Source: Nitrospira sp. (GTDB lineage: Bacteria > Nitrospirota > Nitrospiria > Nitrospirales > Nitrospiraceae). From it: a DNA stretch of 64,000 bases. Location: contig CP126123.1 in assembly GCA_030123605.1 (NCBI GenBank), positions 3,749,237 to 3,813,236 on the forward strand, read 5' to 3'. The notes beneath the pieces were generated by a model. It searched no databases, had not been told where the DNA came from, and saw nothing but the letters and a program-made list of their open reading frames with translations. A program made the translations under genes and the position numbers. This document shows positions 42,316-51,761 of this stretch, piece after piece (within the stretch, counting starts at the first letter, position 1; every line of letters starts with the position of its first letter).

Positions 42316-42341
42316 TGTCGATTTGGGCGGGCTCCGACGAC
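42316..42341 (+). promoter_or_regulatory. Candidate ECF42-dependent promoter, site 3
   Basis: TGTCGA (42316-42321), a 16-base spacer and CGAC (42338-42341) lie 95 bases before the BNR-repeat gene. As in site 1, CGACTA forms the -10 side and the -35 is followed by TTTG. Confidence 0.58.
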
Positions 42342-42435
42342 TACGTGGCGAGGAAGGAAATCCTGATAGGCATATGCCGTGAACTTCTTCCTGACACGTG
42401 AGACGAACGACGAATAGCGGAGAAAGGAGTCTTCC

Positions 42436-43617
42436 ATGAGCGGGATACGGTTGTTGGTCGGTACCAAGAAGGGGGCGTTCATTTTGACGTCGGACGGGAA
42501 GCGGAAGCAATGGGATGTGAGCCACCCATTGTTCGGAGGATGGGAATTGTACCATCTCAAGGGGTCCCCCGCTGATCCCAACCGGTTGTACGCCTCGCAG
42601 ACCAGCAGTTGGTTCGGGCAGGTCATCCAGCGTTCCGACGACGGCGGCAAAACATGGCATCCGCCTGGAACCAAACCAGAAGATCTCATGGGGCAGGATG
42701 GGATGCCGAAGGGCGAAAGCAATATGTTTGCCTACGACAGTTCCCAGGAGACGGGGAAGCCTCTTACGACGCACCAGCATTACGACGGCACGCAGCGTCC
42801 CTGGGAGTTCAAGCGGGTCTGGCACCTCGAGCCCTCGCTGACCGATCCGGATACGGTCTATGCCGGCGTGGAAGACGCCGCCCTATTTCGTTCGACCGAC
42901 GGGGGCCGGACTTGGAAGGAGCTGGCCGGGCTGCGCAGCGTCAAGGGGAACCTCTGGCAGCCGGGCGCCGGCGGAATGTGCTTACATACGATTATGTTGG
43001 ACCAGAAGAACCCGCAACGGATCTTCATCGCGATCTCGGCGGCAGGCGTGTTTCGGACCGACGACGGCGGCAAGACCTGGCGGCCAGCGAACAAGGGCTT
43101 GAAGTCCCAGTATGAGCTTCCGGATCCGGATGCGGAGGTCGGTCACTGTGTCCATCGTATTGCGATGCATCCGTCCCGGCCCAACGTGTTGTTCATGCAG
43201 AAGCATTGGGACGTCATGCGCAGCGATGATGCTGGCGAGTCATGGCAGGAAATCAGCGGCGATTTGCCGAGCGATTTCGGGTTTCCGATCGCCGTGCATG
43301 CGAATGAACCGGACACGGTCTACGTGGTGCCGATCAAGAGCGATTCCGAACATTATCCACCGGATGGAAAGTTGCGGGTTTACCGCAGCCGGACGGGCGG
43401 CAACGAGTGGGAGGCGCTCACGAACGGTCTGCCGCAACAGGACTGCTATGTCAATATCCTGCGTGACGCGATGGCCGTCGATTCACTCGACCCCTGTGGC
43501 CTGTACTTCGGGACCACCGGCGGACAGGTCTATGCATCGACCGATGGGGGGGACAGTTGGGCTCCGATCGTTCGGGATTTGCCGACGGTCCTCTCGGTTG
43601 AGGCCCAGACATTGTGA
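42436..43617 (+). CDS. BNR/YCF48-like beta-propeller protein
   Basis: The 393-residue protein has no signal peptide. It has repeated Asp-box motifs S-x-D-x-G-x-[51 protein letters not shown] and [12 protein letters not shown]. Five or more repeats fit a sialidase-like or sortilin-like propeller. Such genes are often found in ECF42 loci together with a MoaD-like gene, which follows here. The catalytic residues of sialidases are not evident. Confidence 0.88.
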   Translation: MSGIRLLVGTKKGAFILTSDGKRKQWDVSHPLFGGWELYHLKGSPADPNRLYASQTSSWFGQVIQRSDDGGKTWHPPGTKPEDLMGQDGMPKGESNMFAYDSSQETGKPLTTHQHYDGTQRPWEFKRVWHLEPSLTDPDTVYAGVEDAALFRSTDGGRTWKELAGLRSVKGNLWQPGAGGMCLHTIMLDQKNPQRIFIAISAAGVFRTDDGGKTWRPANKGLKSQYELPDPDAEVGHCVHRIAMHPSRPNVLFMQKHWDVMRSDDAGESWQEISGDLPSDFGFPIAVHANEPDTVYVVPIKSDSEHYPPDGKLRVYRSRTGGNEWEALTNGLPQQDCYVNILRDAMAVDSLDPCGLYFGTTGGQVYASTDGGDSWAPIVRDLPTVLSVEAQTL

Positions 43618-43775
43618 CGGCGGCTGAAAATGGCTGCCAGCTTCGTTCTCAGTCGCGAGTCTCGCTACGACGTACCCCGAAGGGTGCGCCTCACACGCGT
43701 CGCTTCCTGCGGCCTCGCTGAACAGCCTTTTTGAGCAGGCGCGCGGTCGGGAGCAGGGGCTAGGAGTCGGACGAG

Positions 43776-44072
43776 ATGATACGAGTCATATTGCCGGCAC
43801 ATTTGCGGACCTTGGCGCGCGTCACCGGCGAGGTGACGGTCGATCTCGAGGGGCCGGTCACACAGGGGGCGGTACTTGATGCGCTGGAGGCGCGCTATCC
43901 TGTGCTGCGGGGCACGATTCGCGACCACACGACCAAGCGGCGCCGACCGTTCATTCGCTTCTTCGCCTGTGAGCAGGATCTGTCCCATGCATTGCCGGAC
44001 ACCCCACTGCCTGCCGCCGTCGCAACAGGGAAGGAGCCGTTGCTGATCGTGGGCGCGATGGCGGGTGGGTAA
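43776..44072 (+). CDS. MoaD/ThiS-family small protein
   Basis: The 98-residue protein has a ubiquitin-like fold pattern ([36 protein letters not shown]) and ends in AMAGG. Sulfur-carrier relatives end in an exposed Gly-Gly, as here. It lacks neighbouring molybdenum cofactor genes, so it may serve another sulfur-transfer or protein-tagging purpose. It lies 158 bases after the BNR-repeat gene. Confidence 0.82.
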   Translation: MIRVILPAHLRTLARVTGEVTVDLEGPVTQGAVLDALEARYPVLRGTIRDHTTKRRRPFIRFFACEQDLSHALPDTPLPAAVATGKEPLLIVGAMAGG

Positions 44073-44160
44073 CGTTTCCGAGACGATGATGATCCGTTGA
44101 GTGTCCGGAAAATCATCAGGTCAGAAGATGTCGGGAGAGATGATCAACAAGGGGGAACCG

Positions 44161-44598
44161 ATGGGTAGACAAAGGAAGACCAAATCGTCGGGAAAACGTA
44201 CAGTCGCGAAGGCGAGTCGCTCCTCCTCGCGCGTCTGCTGGTTTGAAATCCCGGCGGACGATCCCGAGCGTGCGAAGAAGTTTTACGGCTCGTTGTTCGG
44301 TTGGACCATCACATTGTTCCCTGGAACGACTGATTACTGGCACATCGACACGGGCGGTGCCGACGAGACGCCCGACGGCGGGCTGATGACGCGCAAGCGT
44401 CCGCAACAGCCCATCACCAATTATGTCAGCGTCGTTTCTGTGACCAAAGCCATGGCAAAGGTCGAAAAGCTCGGCGGTACCATCTGCAAACCCAAGACGG
44501 CGGTGCCGCACATGGGCTACTTCGCCATCTGCCGGGACACGGAAGGCAACGAGTTCGCCCTCTGGGAAATGAACGATCGCGCAAAGTCACTGACTTGA
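44161..44598 (+). CDS. VOC-family protein, glyoxalase/bleomycin-resistance-like
   Basis: The 145-residue protein has a basic Lys/Ser-rich N-terminus, then VCWFEIPADDPERAKKFYGS, LFGWTITLFPG, ITNYVSVVSVTKAMAKVEKL and CRDTEGNEFALWE. This is the pattern of the CFP32/'VOC' subgroup. The ATG at 44161 follows AAGGGGGAA; earlier in-frame starts at 44101 and 44128 are less likely. Function unknown. It is the penultimate gene of the ECF42-DGPF cluster. Confidence 0.86.
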   Translation: MGRQRKTKSSGKRTVAKASRSSSRVCWFEIPADDPERAKKFYGSLFGWTITLFPGTTDYWHIDTGGADETPDGGLMTRKRPQQPITNYVSVVSVTKAMAKVEKLGGTICKPKTAVPHMGYFAICRDTEGNEFALWEMNDRAKSLT

Positions 44599-44622
44599 AG
44601 CGCTGTGCACGGGAGGAGTTTC

Positions 44623-44994
44623 ATGAAATATCTGCTGCTGGTTCGCCACAATGAAGAAACCTTCGGCACGTTCAGCGAGACCAAGCGGCAGGAGATGCTG
44701 GCGGAATCCATTCAGCTCTGCCACCAGCTTGACGGCAAGGGCCAATATGTACACGCGTCGCCGCTCCATCCGACGTCGACGGCGGCCATCGTGAGTGTAC
44801 GCGACGGCAAACGGCTGGTGACCGACGGCCCGTTCATCGAGACACGCGAACAGATCGCCGGCTATTTTCTGGTCACTGCCGGGGATCTTGCCGAAGCGAT
44901 CGACATCGCCGGCCGGATTCCGGGAGCGCGCATCGGCACCGTCGAGGTTCGGTTGGTCAGGGAAATCACGGGACTGCCAGGGGAAGATTCGTGA
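44623..44994 (+). CDS. YCII-domain DGPF protein, copy 4
   Basis: The 123-residue protein shows MKYLLLVRHNEETFGTFSET, ASPLHPTSTAAIVSVRDGKR, LVTDGPFIETREQIAGYFLV and EVRLVREITGLPG. It is a close paralogue of copy 2 at 37709. GGGAGGAG lies before the ATG. It follows the VOC gene by 24 bases and ends the cluster. Confidence 0.9.
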   Translation: MKYLLLVRHNEETFGTFSETKRQEMLAESIQLCHQLDGKGQYVHASPLHPTSTAAIVSVRDGKRLVTDGPFIETREQIAGYFLVTAGDLAEAIDIAGRIPGARIGTVEVRLVREITGLPGEDS

Positions 44995-45166
44995 AGCGTA
45001 TCTCATGCCTGAACTCTCTCTGTCTCGGTTACCCGGATTGTAAAAAACGGACGGGATGACGGAGGATGAGCGTGAGGCCTTTCAACTGATAAGAGGAGTG
45101 AGCCCGGCAACGCTATGCCCTCTCCTCTCCAAGGCGCGTGGCGAGGCGGACCTACGGAATCCTTGA

Positions 45167-45195
45167 TTGACAGGTAAGAGGTTTGGCAGTAGCCT
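45167..45195 (+). promoter_or_regulatory. Sigma-70-type promoter for the secreted-protein operon
   Basis: TTGACA (45167-45172) and TAGCCT (45190-45195) are 17 bases apart, with the expected start about 25 bases before the ATG at 45228. Confidence 0.6.
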
Positions 45196-45227
45196 AGGCT
45201 CCCTTCCTTTCTTCCCCGGAGGCCGAC

Positions 45228-46988
45228 ATGGCCATACCCAACGATCATGCACAGCATCATGTTCGAGAGGCATTGGCTGCAGTCGGAATCGTCATCGTTG
45301 TGGTTGTTGCGGGAACGGCGGCCCTGTCTACTCCCTCGTTCGCCGACGCTGCTTCGTGCGAGGCCATCGTCGGCCGGTGGATGTGGTTTATCGGTGGGGA
45401 GGTGACGGTCAAGCCGGATGGGACGTTCACGCAGCAGTCGGGCAATGCGGGCACTTGGGAATGTACCGATGGTGTGCGTGGAAGGTTTACTTTCAGGTGG
45501 CGCGACGGAGGCTTCGTCAACAGTCTGGCCGTGTCGCCGGACGGGCAGGGGTTAACAAGTACGGATCTTTCTCAATCGTATGTCACTGCGCGACGAGCTG
45601 GTCCGCCGGCCAGCTCTCGGCAAGGGGAGACACAACCAAGCCGCCAGCCCCCGCTGGTTATGAAAGAGGATTGCTGCCAGGAGCAGTTCGGATGCGAAGT
45701 CAAAAAGATCGAAGCCGAGTTCGATCGGAAGCTGGCTCAGTGCCGCCATGCGGGAAACTCCGCCTGCAACAAGGAGGTGGTGAACACAAAGGCAGTCCGG
45801 CTGAAAGCGGCCAACGAAAAGCTCCGCCTCTGTAATCGAACGACGGGCACCACGGCCCCATCGTCCGGAGGATTGAGCACACGCGAGCTGCCACCGCCAC
45901 CGACCAGCAGTGACGAATTCCATTCCACCGAAAGAACCGAAGATCCCTGCCAATGCGTCGCGAGTCCCAACCAGATGGCGGGAGGACAGGGCGACGTTTT
46001 CGGATCGAATTCGCCTGCTGCGGGCGATGATCAACCACCGACTGGTTCCGGTGATGTATTTGGCTCGGACACGCAGGGTTGGAAGAACGGCCAGCCGACG
46101 GCGACTCCCAATACGAACCCACCGGCTTGCGTGAACGTACCTTACGATGTTCGCAATGACGTCCCTGATGCGGACCCAACGCTGCGCTACACGTTGGGCT
46201 TTGAACGTGGTTTCGCCGGCTGTCTGGAAGAGCAAGTCACCATCGAGAACCTTGGGCTCGCCGTGCTGGCGAACCAGTACAAGAAGATCGCCGCGGCATT
46301 GATGGTGGCATCGGCTCCCGGCGTGATCGATGGCGTGCTGCATCCGCCGGGGAGCTCCCCGGATCCGGACGTTTTCAAGCGAGGCAAGGACGAGGGCAAA
46401 CGCCTGTGCGAATGGGGATTGAAGGTTTCTCCCGTGCTGGTGGCGCGCTGCCCGGCGGGAGGCAGCCCACCGCGCAGCGGCGTCTGCAGTGCGAAAGAGG
46501 TCATGTCTGAGTATGGCAACGCCGCGTCGGCCGCAAACACGAATGGCCCCAAGCGTTTTGACTGCTTCCCATGCACCATGGCGTGGTTGAAGGGCGAGCC
46601 TTACACCCCACCTGCGGACGGCGGTAGTCCGGTGCCGCTCGCGGAGATCGTCGCGTTCTTCAAGCAAGCGTACGGATCACTGGTGCCGCAAGGGCCGGCG
46701 CTGCCGTGCTGGAGGCAGGCTGCGCAGGCCAAGGGCATTCCTGGGTCCATGACACCGGTCGGGATCATCAACGAGATGAAGCTCGCAGGGAACGGAGCGA
46801 AAGGCGTCATCATCACACTGGATCCGCTCACCGGCGAGGTCGGTCATGTCTTCGGTGCGAAGACGATCGGCAATGGCCGCAATGCGAAAGTGCGGTTGTG
46901 GGATGAGCAGCAGCAGATGGACGGAGACCTCTGGTTCACGACGGGGACGTGGGAAGGAAAGTGGATCGCGTTGTACCGCATTCAGTAA
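45228..46988 (+). CDS. Secreted modular protein with a C-terminal papain-fold toxin-like domain
   Basis: The 586-residue protein has a long signal peptide (to about 43). Residues 44-120 are the domain shared with the next two genes (SCEAIVGRW, GGEVTVKPDGTF, GTWECTD). A Cys-rich middle and a Pro-rich linker contain GDVFGSN and GDVFGSD. Residues about 430-586 resemble the papain-fold toxin (glutamine deamidase) pattern: nucleophile region FDC446FPCTMAW, then GVIITLDPLTGEVGHVFG with H540, and VRLWDEQQQ. Such domains serve as toxins in polymorphic systems, but I see no immunity gene. Its promoter lies at 45167-45195. Confidence 0.72.
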   Translation: MAIPNDHAQHHVREALAAVGIVIVVVVAGTAALSTPSFADAASCEAIVGRWMWFIGGEVTVKPDGTFTQQSGNAGTWECTDGVRGRFTFRWRDGGFVNSLAVSPDGQGLTSTDLSQSYVTARRAGPPASSRQGETQPSRQPPLVMKEDCCQEQFGCEVKKIEAEFDRKLAQCRHAGNSACNKEVVNTKAVRLKAANEKLRLCNRTTGTTAPSSGGLSTRELPPPPTSSDEFHSTERTEDPCQCVASPNQMAGGQGDVFGSNSPAAGDDQPPTGSGDVFGSDTQGWKNGQPTATPNTNPPACVNVPYDVRNDVPDADPTLRYTLGFERGFAGCLEEQVTIENLGLAVLANQYKKIAAALMVASAPGVIDGVLHPPGSSPDPDVFKRGKDEGKRLCEWGLKVSPVLVARCPAGGSPPRSGVCSAKEVMSEYGNAASAANTNGPKRFDCFPCTMAWLKGEPYTPPADGGSPVPLAEIVAFFKQAYGSLVPQGPALPCWRQAAQAKGIPGSMTPVGIINEMKLAGNGAKGVIITLDPLTGEVGHVFGAKTIGNGRNAKVRLWDEQQQMDGDLWFTTGTWEGKWIALYRIQ

Positions 46989-47134
46989 CCTTCCCGTGTG
47001 TCTTGCACGGTTCGGCCGGCCAGTTGCTCTCAGAACAAGGGAGATGTGGTGCAGTTCGACTGGCTGGACAACCGGATGTCGATGTGCGGGTTGGGTTGTC
47101 ACAAGCAAATTTCTTGGATCAAGGGAGGGTAGCC

Positions 47135-48301
47135 ATGACAAGCACAAGGACGGGAGTAGTCCTTGTCGTGTTGGCCGCTGGGGTGGCAGGTTTCTTCCGG
47201 CCACATCCGGTGTATGCGGCCTCGTGTGAGCCGATCGTCGGCCAGTGGAGGTGGTTCACCGGTGGCGTGGTAACGATTAGTCCCAACGGCACGATGATGC
47301 ATGAGCCAGAGAATTCTGGCACCTGGGAGTGTACCGACGCGGCGCAGGGAAGAATCATGCTGAAGTGGCGAGTCGGCGGCTACGTGAACAGACTCGCGCT
47401 GTCCCCGGATGGAAACGGCTTATCCAGCACAGATCCCTCTCAGCCCTACGTCACCGCGACAAGGATCGGGGCGGAGCCATTTACCGACAGCGCGCGCCCT
47501 GCCCAAGCCGGTCCCACCGTCACGTTGTCCACACAACCGGACGGGGCGCGGCCGTTGCCCAAGGACCTCCCGGAGCTGATGCGCGTGGCGACTGAGCGGG
47601 CCCGGACGTGGCGACAGGACGCCATTCCCGTTTCGCTCGCGTTCAAACATGTCGACTTTCCGAACCTGAAACTCCCAAAGGGGCCGCAAGTCGAGTTCTC
47701 GTTTGTCTCACCGTCGGATCACGCGGGACTTCGAATTTCGGTGACAACATCCGGGATGACCACGTTTCCCTTCCCTCACCCTGTGAACTGGGGTCGCGTC
47801 CCTCTGCCTCCGGTGTTCGTGGACCTCCCTGCGGCGCTGCGTCGTGCCCGCGAGAACGGAATGAAGGGACCGCTCGCACGCGCAGAGCTGCGAGTCCATA
47901 GTCCCAACGGCGCGCCGCCGGTGCTCGCCTGGATGCTAGGCGACAGCTCGGCCGGCCGCGGCCGGACCATCAATGGTGCAACCGGGGAGATCATCGACTA
48001 CGATGTCACCGGCTACATTGCCGCCTACAACGCCCAATGGGAACGGGCCGCGAAGGGGCTGCGCGCCTTGATGCGGAGCGCGCGAGGAGGACCGTCGAGT
48101 GGAGGTTTCGAGATCGGGGGTGATTCCCCGAGCTGGAGTCCAGGCTCTGATACGCCCTACGACGATGGGTCGAAAGCCCGCGAGGCCTATGAGCGCAACG
48201 CTGCTGAGGGCCGGGCCTATTGGAATGGGAGCGCAGAGGATTATAACCGTATCAAGAACGGCGAATGCAGTTCGAGCGATAACGCAAGGTTTGGCTGCTA
48301 G
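47135..48301 (+). CDS. Secreted protein with the shared W/GTWECTD domain
   Basis: The 388-residue protein starts at the ATG at 47135 behind GGGAGGG; an open frame extends upstream. After a signal peptide (to about 29) comes the shared domain (SCEPIVGQWRWF, GTWECTDAAQG, NRLALSPDGNGLSSTDPSQ). The C-terminal part (about 120-388) is not recognised; INGATGEIIDYDVTGYIAAY looks like a PepSY-like segment, and the last 60 residues are rich in Gly, Ser and charged residues. It follows the toxin-like protein by 146 bases. Confidence 0.72.
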   Translation: MTSTRTGVVLVVLAAGVAGFFRPHPVYAASCEPIVGQWRWFTGGVVTISPNGTMMHEPENSGTWECTDAAQGRIMLKWRVGGYVNRLALSPDGNGLSSTDPSQPYVTATRIGAEPFTDSARPAQAGPTVTLSTQPDGARPLPKDLPELMRVATERARTWRQDAIPVSLAFKHVDFPNLKLPKGPQVEFSFVSPSDHAGLRISVTTSGMTTFPFPHPVNWGRVPLPPVFVDLPAALRRARENGMKGPLARAELRVHSPNGAPPVLAWMLGDSSAGRGRTINGATGEIIDYDVTGYIAAYNAQWERAAKGLRALMRSARGGPSSGGFEIGGDSPSWSPGSDTPYDDGSKAREAYERNAAEGRAYWNGSAEDYNRIKNGECSSSDNARFGC

Positions 48302-48462
48302 TCGCGATACGATAGGACTATCGGGAAGGAAGGTTGTGCGCTTCCCTTTCCGGTTTTAGTGGAACGGCCTAACCAAGCACACGTCGTGCGGGAGCCGGAG
48401 GGAAGAGTCGGGGCTGCGTTGGACTCGGCCTGTTCTGGTGGAAACCGGAAGGGAGACTGCCC

Positions 48463-49671
48463 ATGACAAGCGTCAGAACGGTAACGGTTCTTGTCGGGTG
48501 TGTCATTGGACTGACCGGGTTCTTTTCCCCAAACCCTGCGTACACGGCTTCGTGTGGTGCCGTAGTCGGCAAGTGGACCTGGTACGCCCGCGGCGAGGTG
48601 ACGGTTAAGCCTGATGGGACGTTCGTCGCGCAATCGGGCAAGAATGGCACCTGGGACTGTACCGATGCGACGAAGGGAACGGTGACGTTCCGATGGAAAC
48701 AAGGCGGCTACCTCAACCGGCTCGAGCTTGCCGATGGGGGGACGAAATTGGTGAGTACCGATCCCTCCCAGTCCTCCGTTACGGCAACCAGAATCGTTCA
48801 AGAAGGGGGACTGGCTGACTTATTGACGCGACAGAACACGAACAGCGATCCCCGCAGGCCCACTGGCCCATTTGGCGGGACCGTGCCGCTTAAACCGTCC
48901 AGGCCTCTTACAGAACCGAAAGCCCCACCTTCATATGAATCTCCCCAGCATTTTGCCAGTGCGGATCCTAAGGTCGAGGCGCGGTTCAAGCAGGGCTATG
49001 ACTTGTTCACCACCAAGAAGGACTATGTCGCGGCCTTTCCGATTCTGATGGAGACCGCGCAGGCCGGGCACCCCAGAGCCCAAGCGTTGTTGGGCCGGAC
49101 CTATCAGGAAGGCTTGGGCCGAGCAAAGGATTACAAACAGGCTGCGGAATGGTACGGCAAGGCTGCGGTGCAAGGCCATCGAGCCGCGCAATTTTCGCTG
49201 GGCAATTTGTATTTCGAAGGTGACGGGGTGCCGAAAGATCAAGTGAAGGCCATCCACTTATACCGCCAAAGCGCAGACCAAGGCTATGACCAGGCGGAGT
49301 TCATCTTGGGACTCTCCTATGAATTCGGATGGGGCGGACTTCCCAGAGATCGAAAGCAAGCCATTCACTGGCTGGACCGGGCTGGGCGCCACAAGAACGG
49401 CGGCGCCGGCTTTATCGCGACCTGGTTGGAAAAACCCGATACGCCGCATTTCAAGAACGAGGTGCAGTTGGGCAAATACATTGGAGCGAACATCGAGCGT
49501 CGAGCCGCTGCCGCCTTTGGCGGTGGCGGAAGCGGCGGTGGCGGAAACCCTTGCAGCAGCTATTCAGGTCCTGCGGCGGCAGCCTGCAATCAAGGGGATA
49601 AAGGAGCAATCGACCGTTACAGGGAGCATCAAGAAACCCAGGAGGACAAGCGGAAGTATGGTGTCCAGTGA
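48463..49671 (+). CDS. Secreted protein with the shared domain and Sel1 repeats
   Basis: The 402-residue protein has a signal peptide (to about 27) and the shared domain (SCGAVVGKWTWY, GTWDCTDATKG). From about 165 to 330, Sel1-like repeats follow (AQALLGRTYQEGLGRAKDYK, AAQFSLGNLYFEGDGVPKDQ, AEFILGLSYEFGWGGLPRDR). The end has a Gly-rich linker (GGGGSGGGG) and a Cys pair. Sel1 repeats bind proteins. This makes it an adaptor-like member of the group, exported with the neighbours. Confidence 0.75.
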   Translation: MTSVRTVTVLVGCVIGLTGFFSPNPAYTASCGAVVGKWTWYARGEVTVKPDGTFVAQSGKNGTWDCTDATKGTVTFRWKQGGYLNRLELADGGTKLVSTDPSQSSVTATRIVQEGGLADLLTRQNTNSDPRRPTGPFGGTVPLKPSRPLTEPKAPPSYESPQHFASADPKVEARFKQGYDLFTTKKDYVAAFPILMETAQAGHPRAQALLGRTYQEGLGRAKDYKQAAEWYGKAAVQGHRAAQFSLGNLYFEGDGVPKDQVKAIHLYRQSADQGYDQAEFILGLSYEFGWGGLPRDRKQAIHWLDRAGRHKNGGAGFIATWLEKPDTPHFKNEVQLGKYIGANIERRAAAAFGGGGSGGGGNPCSSYSGPAAAACNQGDKGAIDRYREHQETQEDKRKYGVQ

Positions 49672-49815
49672 TCGTCACATCTGCGCCAGCACGCACTGGC
49701 GATGTGCCCGACTGGCGGAGAGATTGGAGAAGACTGGCCGTGGTGAGTCGACTCTTTGCCGTCGTGGAGGAGATATAGAGCACTGCAATTGACCGATCGG
49801 TGATCGGAGGTGGTT

Positions 49816-51039
49816 ATGCAAATCGTCGTGTGGCTGGTCTTGTGGTGCGTCATCCTTCCTGCCGTTGCCTACGCCGACGCCAACGACGACCTCGTTGCCT
49901 GTCGCCGGATCATCGTCCGCCTCGGCGATGACTCGAAAGCTCCAGCCGACCAAAACTGTATGGGTCTCTCCTACGCCTATGGGCTCAATCACAAGAAGGA
50001 TCTTGCGAAGGCTGCTATGTGGTTTCGTAGAGCTGCCGAGCAGAACTATGCTCCGGCGCAATCGTGGCTCGGTTTCTTTTACGAGAAGGGCTCTGGTGTG
50101 AGGGGTGATCCGGCGGAAGCGGTGAAATGGTATCGCAAGGCAGCGGACCAGAATAATCCCGACGGGTTGTTCCATATGGGGCGAGTGTACGAAGGCGGCA
50201 TCGGTATCACGAAGGATGTCGGGCAGGCGAGAACGTACTACCAGAGAGCGGCTGCGGCAGGTGCCCGCGATGCTACACTGGCGCTTTCCAACCTCGGCCA
50301 GGCGCCGGCGACGCTCACGCCGACCCAGGAACAGATCAATGAAGGGTTGCGGCTGTACAAGGCGAAGGATTTTGTCGGAGCCGCCAAGGTGTTTCAAAAG
50401 TTAGCGGACCAGGGCCATCCTAGGGGGCAGTATCTGCTCGCCTATCAGTATGAACGCGGAGAGGGTGTCCGCCGGAGCAACGACGAAGCCGTTCGGTGGT
50501 ATCGCAAGTCGGCAGAGCAGGGTTATGCGGAAGCACAAAACTATCTGGGGCAGATCTACGAAAACGGCACCGGCGTGAAAGAAGATTGGGCCGAGGCCGT
50601 CCGGTGGATTCGCAAGAGTGCAGAGCAAGGGAACATGGAAGGACAATTCCTGCTTGGTCGCGTTTACCAATTTGGCATGGCTGTGCCGCAGAGCCGGCAG
50701 GAAGCGATCCGCTGGTTCGACATGGCGGGGGATCAAGGCCACAGTCAGGCCAACTATTTTTCGAATCATTTGAAAGCACGGAACAGCTACGTGGGCTTTC
50801 GAAACGACCAAGAGCATGCCGTCGTGGTAGGCAACAGGCTGCGTTCGGGCACTCTCAAGATCGAACCGGTCGGCCGGACGTTCAGCAATTCAGTCGAACG
50901 CATGACCTACTTGCGTCAGGCTAGTATCCGGGCGGACCGGGAAGAAGAGGCGGTCCGGGCTGAACAGAGTCAAATCTCTCGAAAGCGTGCCTATGAGAGC
51001 TGCATCAAGGGGGGAGGCTCCGGCTGCGGCGATCCCTAG
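49816..51039 (+). CDS. Secreted Sel1-repeat protein
   Basis: The 407-residue protein starts at the ATG at 49816 with GGAGG upstream. A signal peptide (to about 20, LVLWCVILPAVAYA) leads into at least seven Sel1-like repeats of about 36 residues: MGLSYAYGLNHKKDLAKAAM, SWLGFFYEKGSGVRGDPAEA, FHMGRVYEGGIGITKDVGQA, YLLAYQYERGEGVRRSNDEA, NYLGQIYENGTGVKEDWAEA and FLLGRVYQFGMAVPQSRQEA. The C-terminal 70 residues are polar with a GGGSGCG end. It lacks the shared N-terminal domain of the three genes before it. Confidence 0.85.
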   Translation: MQIVVWLVLWCVILPAVAYADANDDLVACRRIIVRLGDDSKAPADQNCMGLSYAYGLNHKKDLAKAAMWFRRAAEQNYAPAQSWLGFFYEKGSGVRGDPAEAVKWYRKAADQNNPDGLFHMGRVYEGGIGITKDVGQARTYYQRAAAAGARDATLALSNLGQAPATLTPTQEQINEGLRLYKAKDFVGAAKVFQKLADQGHPRGQYLLAYQYERGEGVRRSNDEAVRWYRKSAEQGYAEAQNYLGQIYENGTGVKEDWAEAVRWIRKSAEQGNMEGQFLLGRVYQFGMAVPQSRQEAIRWFDMAGDQGHSQANYFSNHLKARNSYVGFRNDQEHAVVVGNRLRSGTLKIEPVGRTFSNSVERMTYLRQASIRADREEEAVRAEQSQISRKRAYESCIKGGGSGCGDP

Positions 51040-51068
51040 TCTGCTGTGACGGGGATGTTCTTCACTGC

Positions 51069-51757
51069 TCACTGTGTCGGCGGCGACGATCCGGCCAAGT
51101 CGTGGTCCCAGAACGGCGGCAGCGGGTAACTGCGGTAGCCGTAACTGAATTCTTCAAAACGTTCGGTGATCCGTTTCGGATTCTTCGCGCCGGGTGGTTC
51201 GCGTGATTCCATGAACTGCCGGTAGGGAATTCGCGGGTCCTGCATGGGCAAGACCTTCTGTCTCGACAAACAATGCGTCAGCCAGCCGACGAGATAATCA
51301 CGCATGAGTTCTCGGTCCTTCCATCTCCCGTATACTGCTTCGTCGAGGTTCAGAGCATGATCCGCACCCAGTCCTGAAACCTCGAACGATTCTTGGAACT
51401 GTCCCACTCGCTTCGGACGGAGCCCTTCGGGAGGGAATCGACTCCAATCCGGGCTGCTATAGTTCGGGACGGATTTGGCCAGGCAGTCATCGATCACTTG
51501 GCTTAACGTGACCGGTTCCTGTCCGTCGCCTGTCGTCGGAGGCCGCTTCGGCACGCGTTTCAAACCCTTCTCTCCATCGCCCGATGGCGGCTTGGTCGAA
51601 TCGCGAATGCACTCAAAGATCTGCTTTTGCACCTTCGTGCGTTGACGACTGAGATCATTGATCTGTTGAACGATCTGCCTTCGTTGCGGCTCGACTGACT
51701 GCTTGGCTTCGGCATCGAGCCGATACAGATCTTTCGTCATCTCCTCGTGCTGATCCA
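51069..51757 (-). pseudogene. C-terminal part of a secreted protein split by the IS element
   Basis: Together with 52940-53138 this is one gene. Removing the IS and one CTAG copy joins SCADL to VDQHEEMTKDLYRLDAEAKQ in one open frame. The C-terminal part (about 229 residues) has a Gln/Lys-rich coiled-coil-like helix (QRRQIVQQINDLSRQRTKVQ), a polar linker, and an unrecognised globular end (RELMRDYLVGWLTHCLSRQK, YGYRSYPLPPFWD). It has lost its signal peptide and start. Confidence 0.8.
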
Positions 51758-51761
51758 CTAG
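51758..51761. repeat. Target-site duplication CTAG, left
   Basis: CTAG flanks the IS on both sides (51758-51761 and 52940-52943). It matches the YTAR target of IS5-type elements. Confidence 0.85.

Noticed and set aside
42003..42825. Minus-strand frames opposite the BNR-repeat gene and its upstream region
   Set aside because: They overlap candidate promoter 3 and a clear propeller gene and have no supporting features.
43776..44072. MoaD-like protein as part of molybdenum cofactor synthesis
   Set aside because: No moaE, moaA, moeB or molybdoenzyme gene is nearby; the setting is the ECF42-DGPF cluster.
48321..48346. Terminator hairpin GGGAAG/CTTCCC after the 47135 gene
   Set aside because: The stem is only six bases and is followed by a mixed CT-rich stretch rather than a T-run; too weak to annotate.
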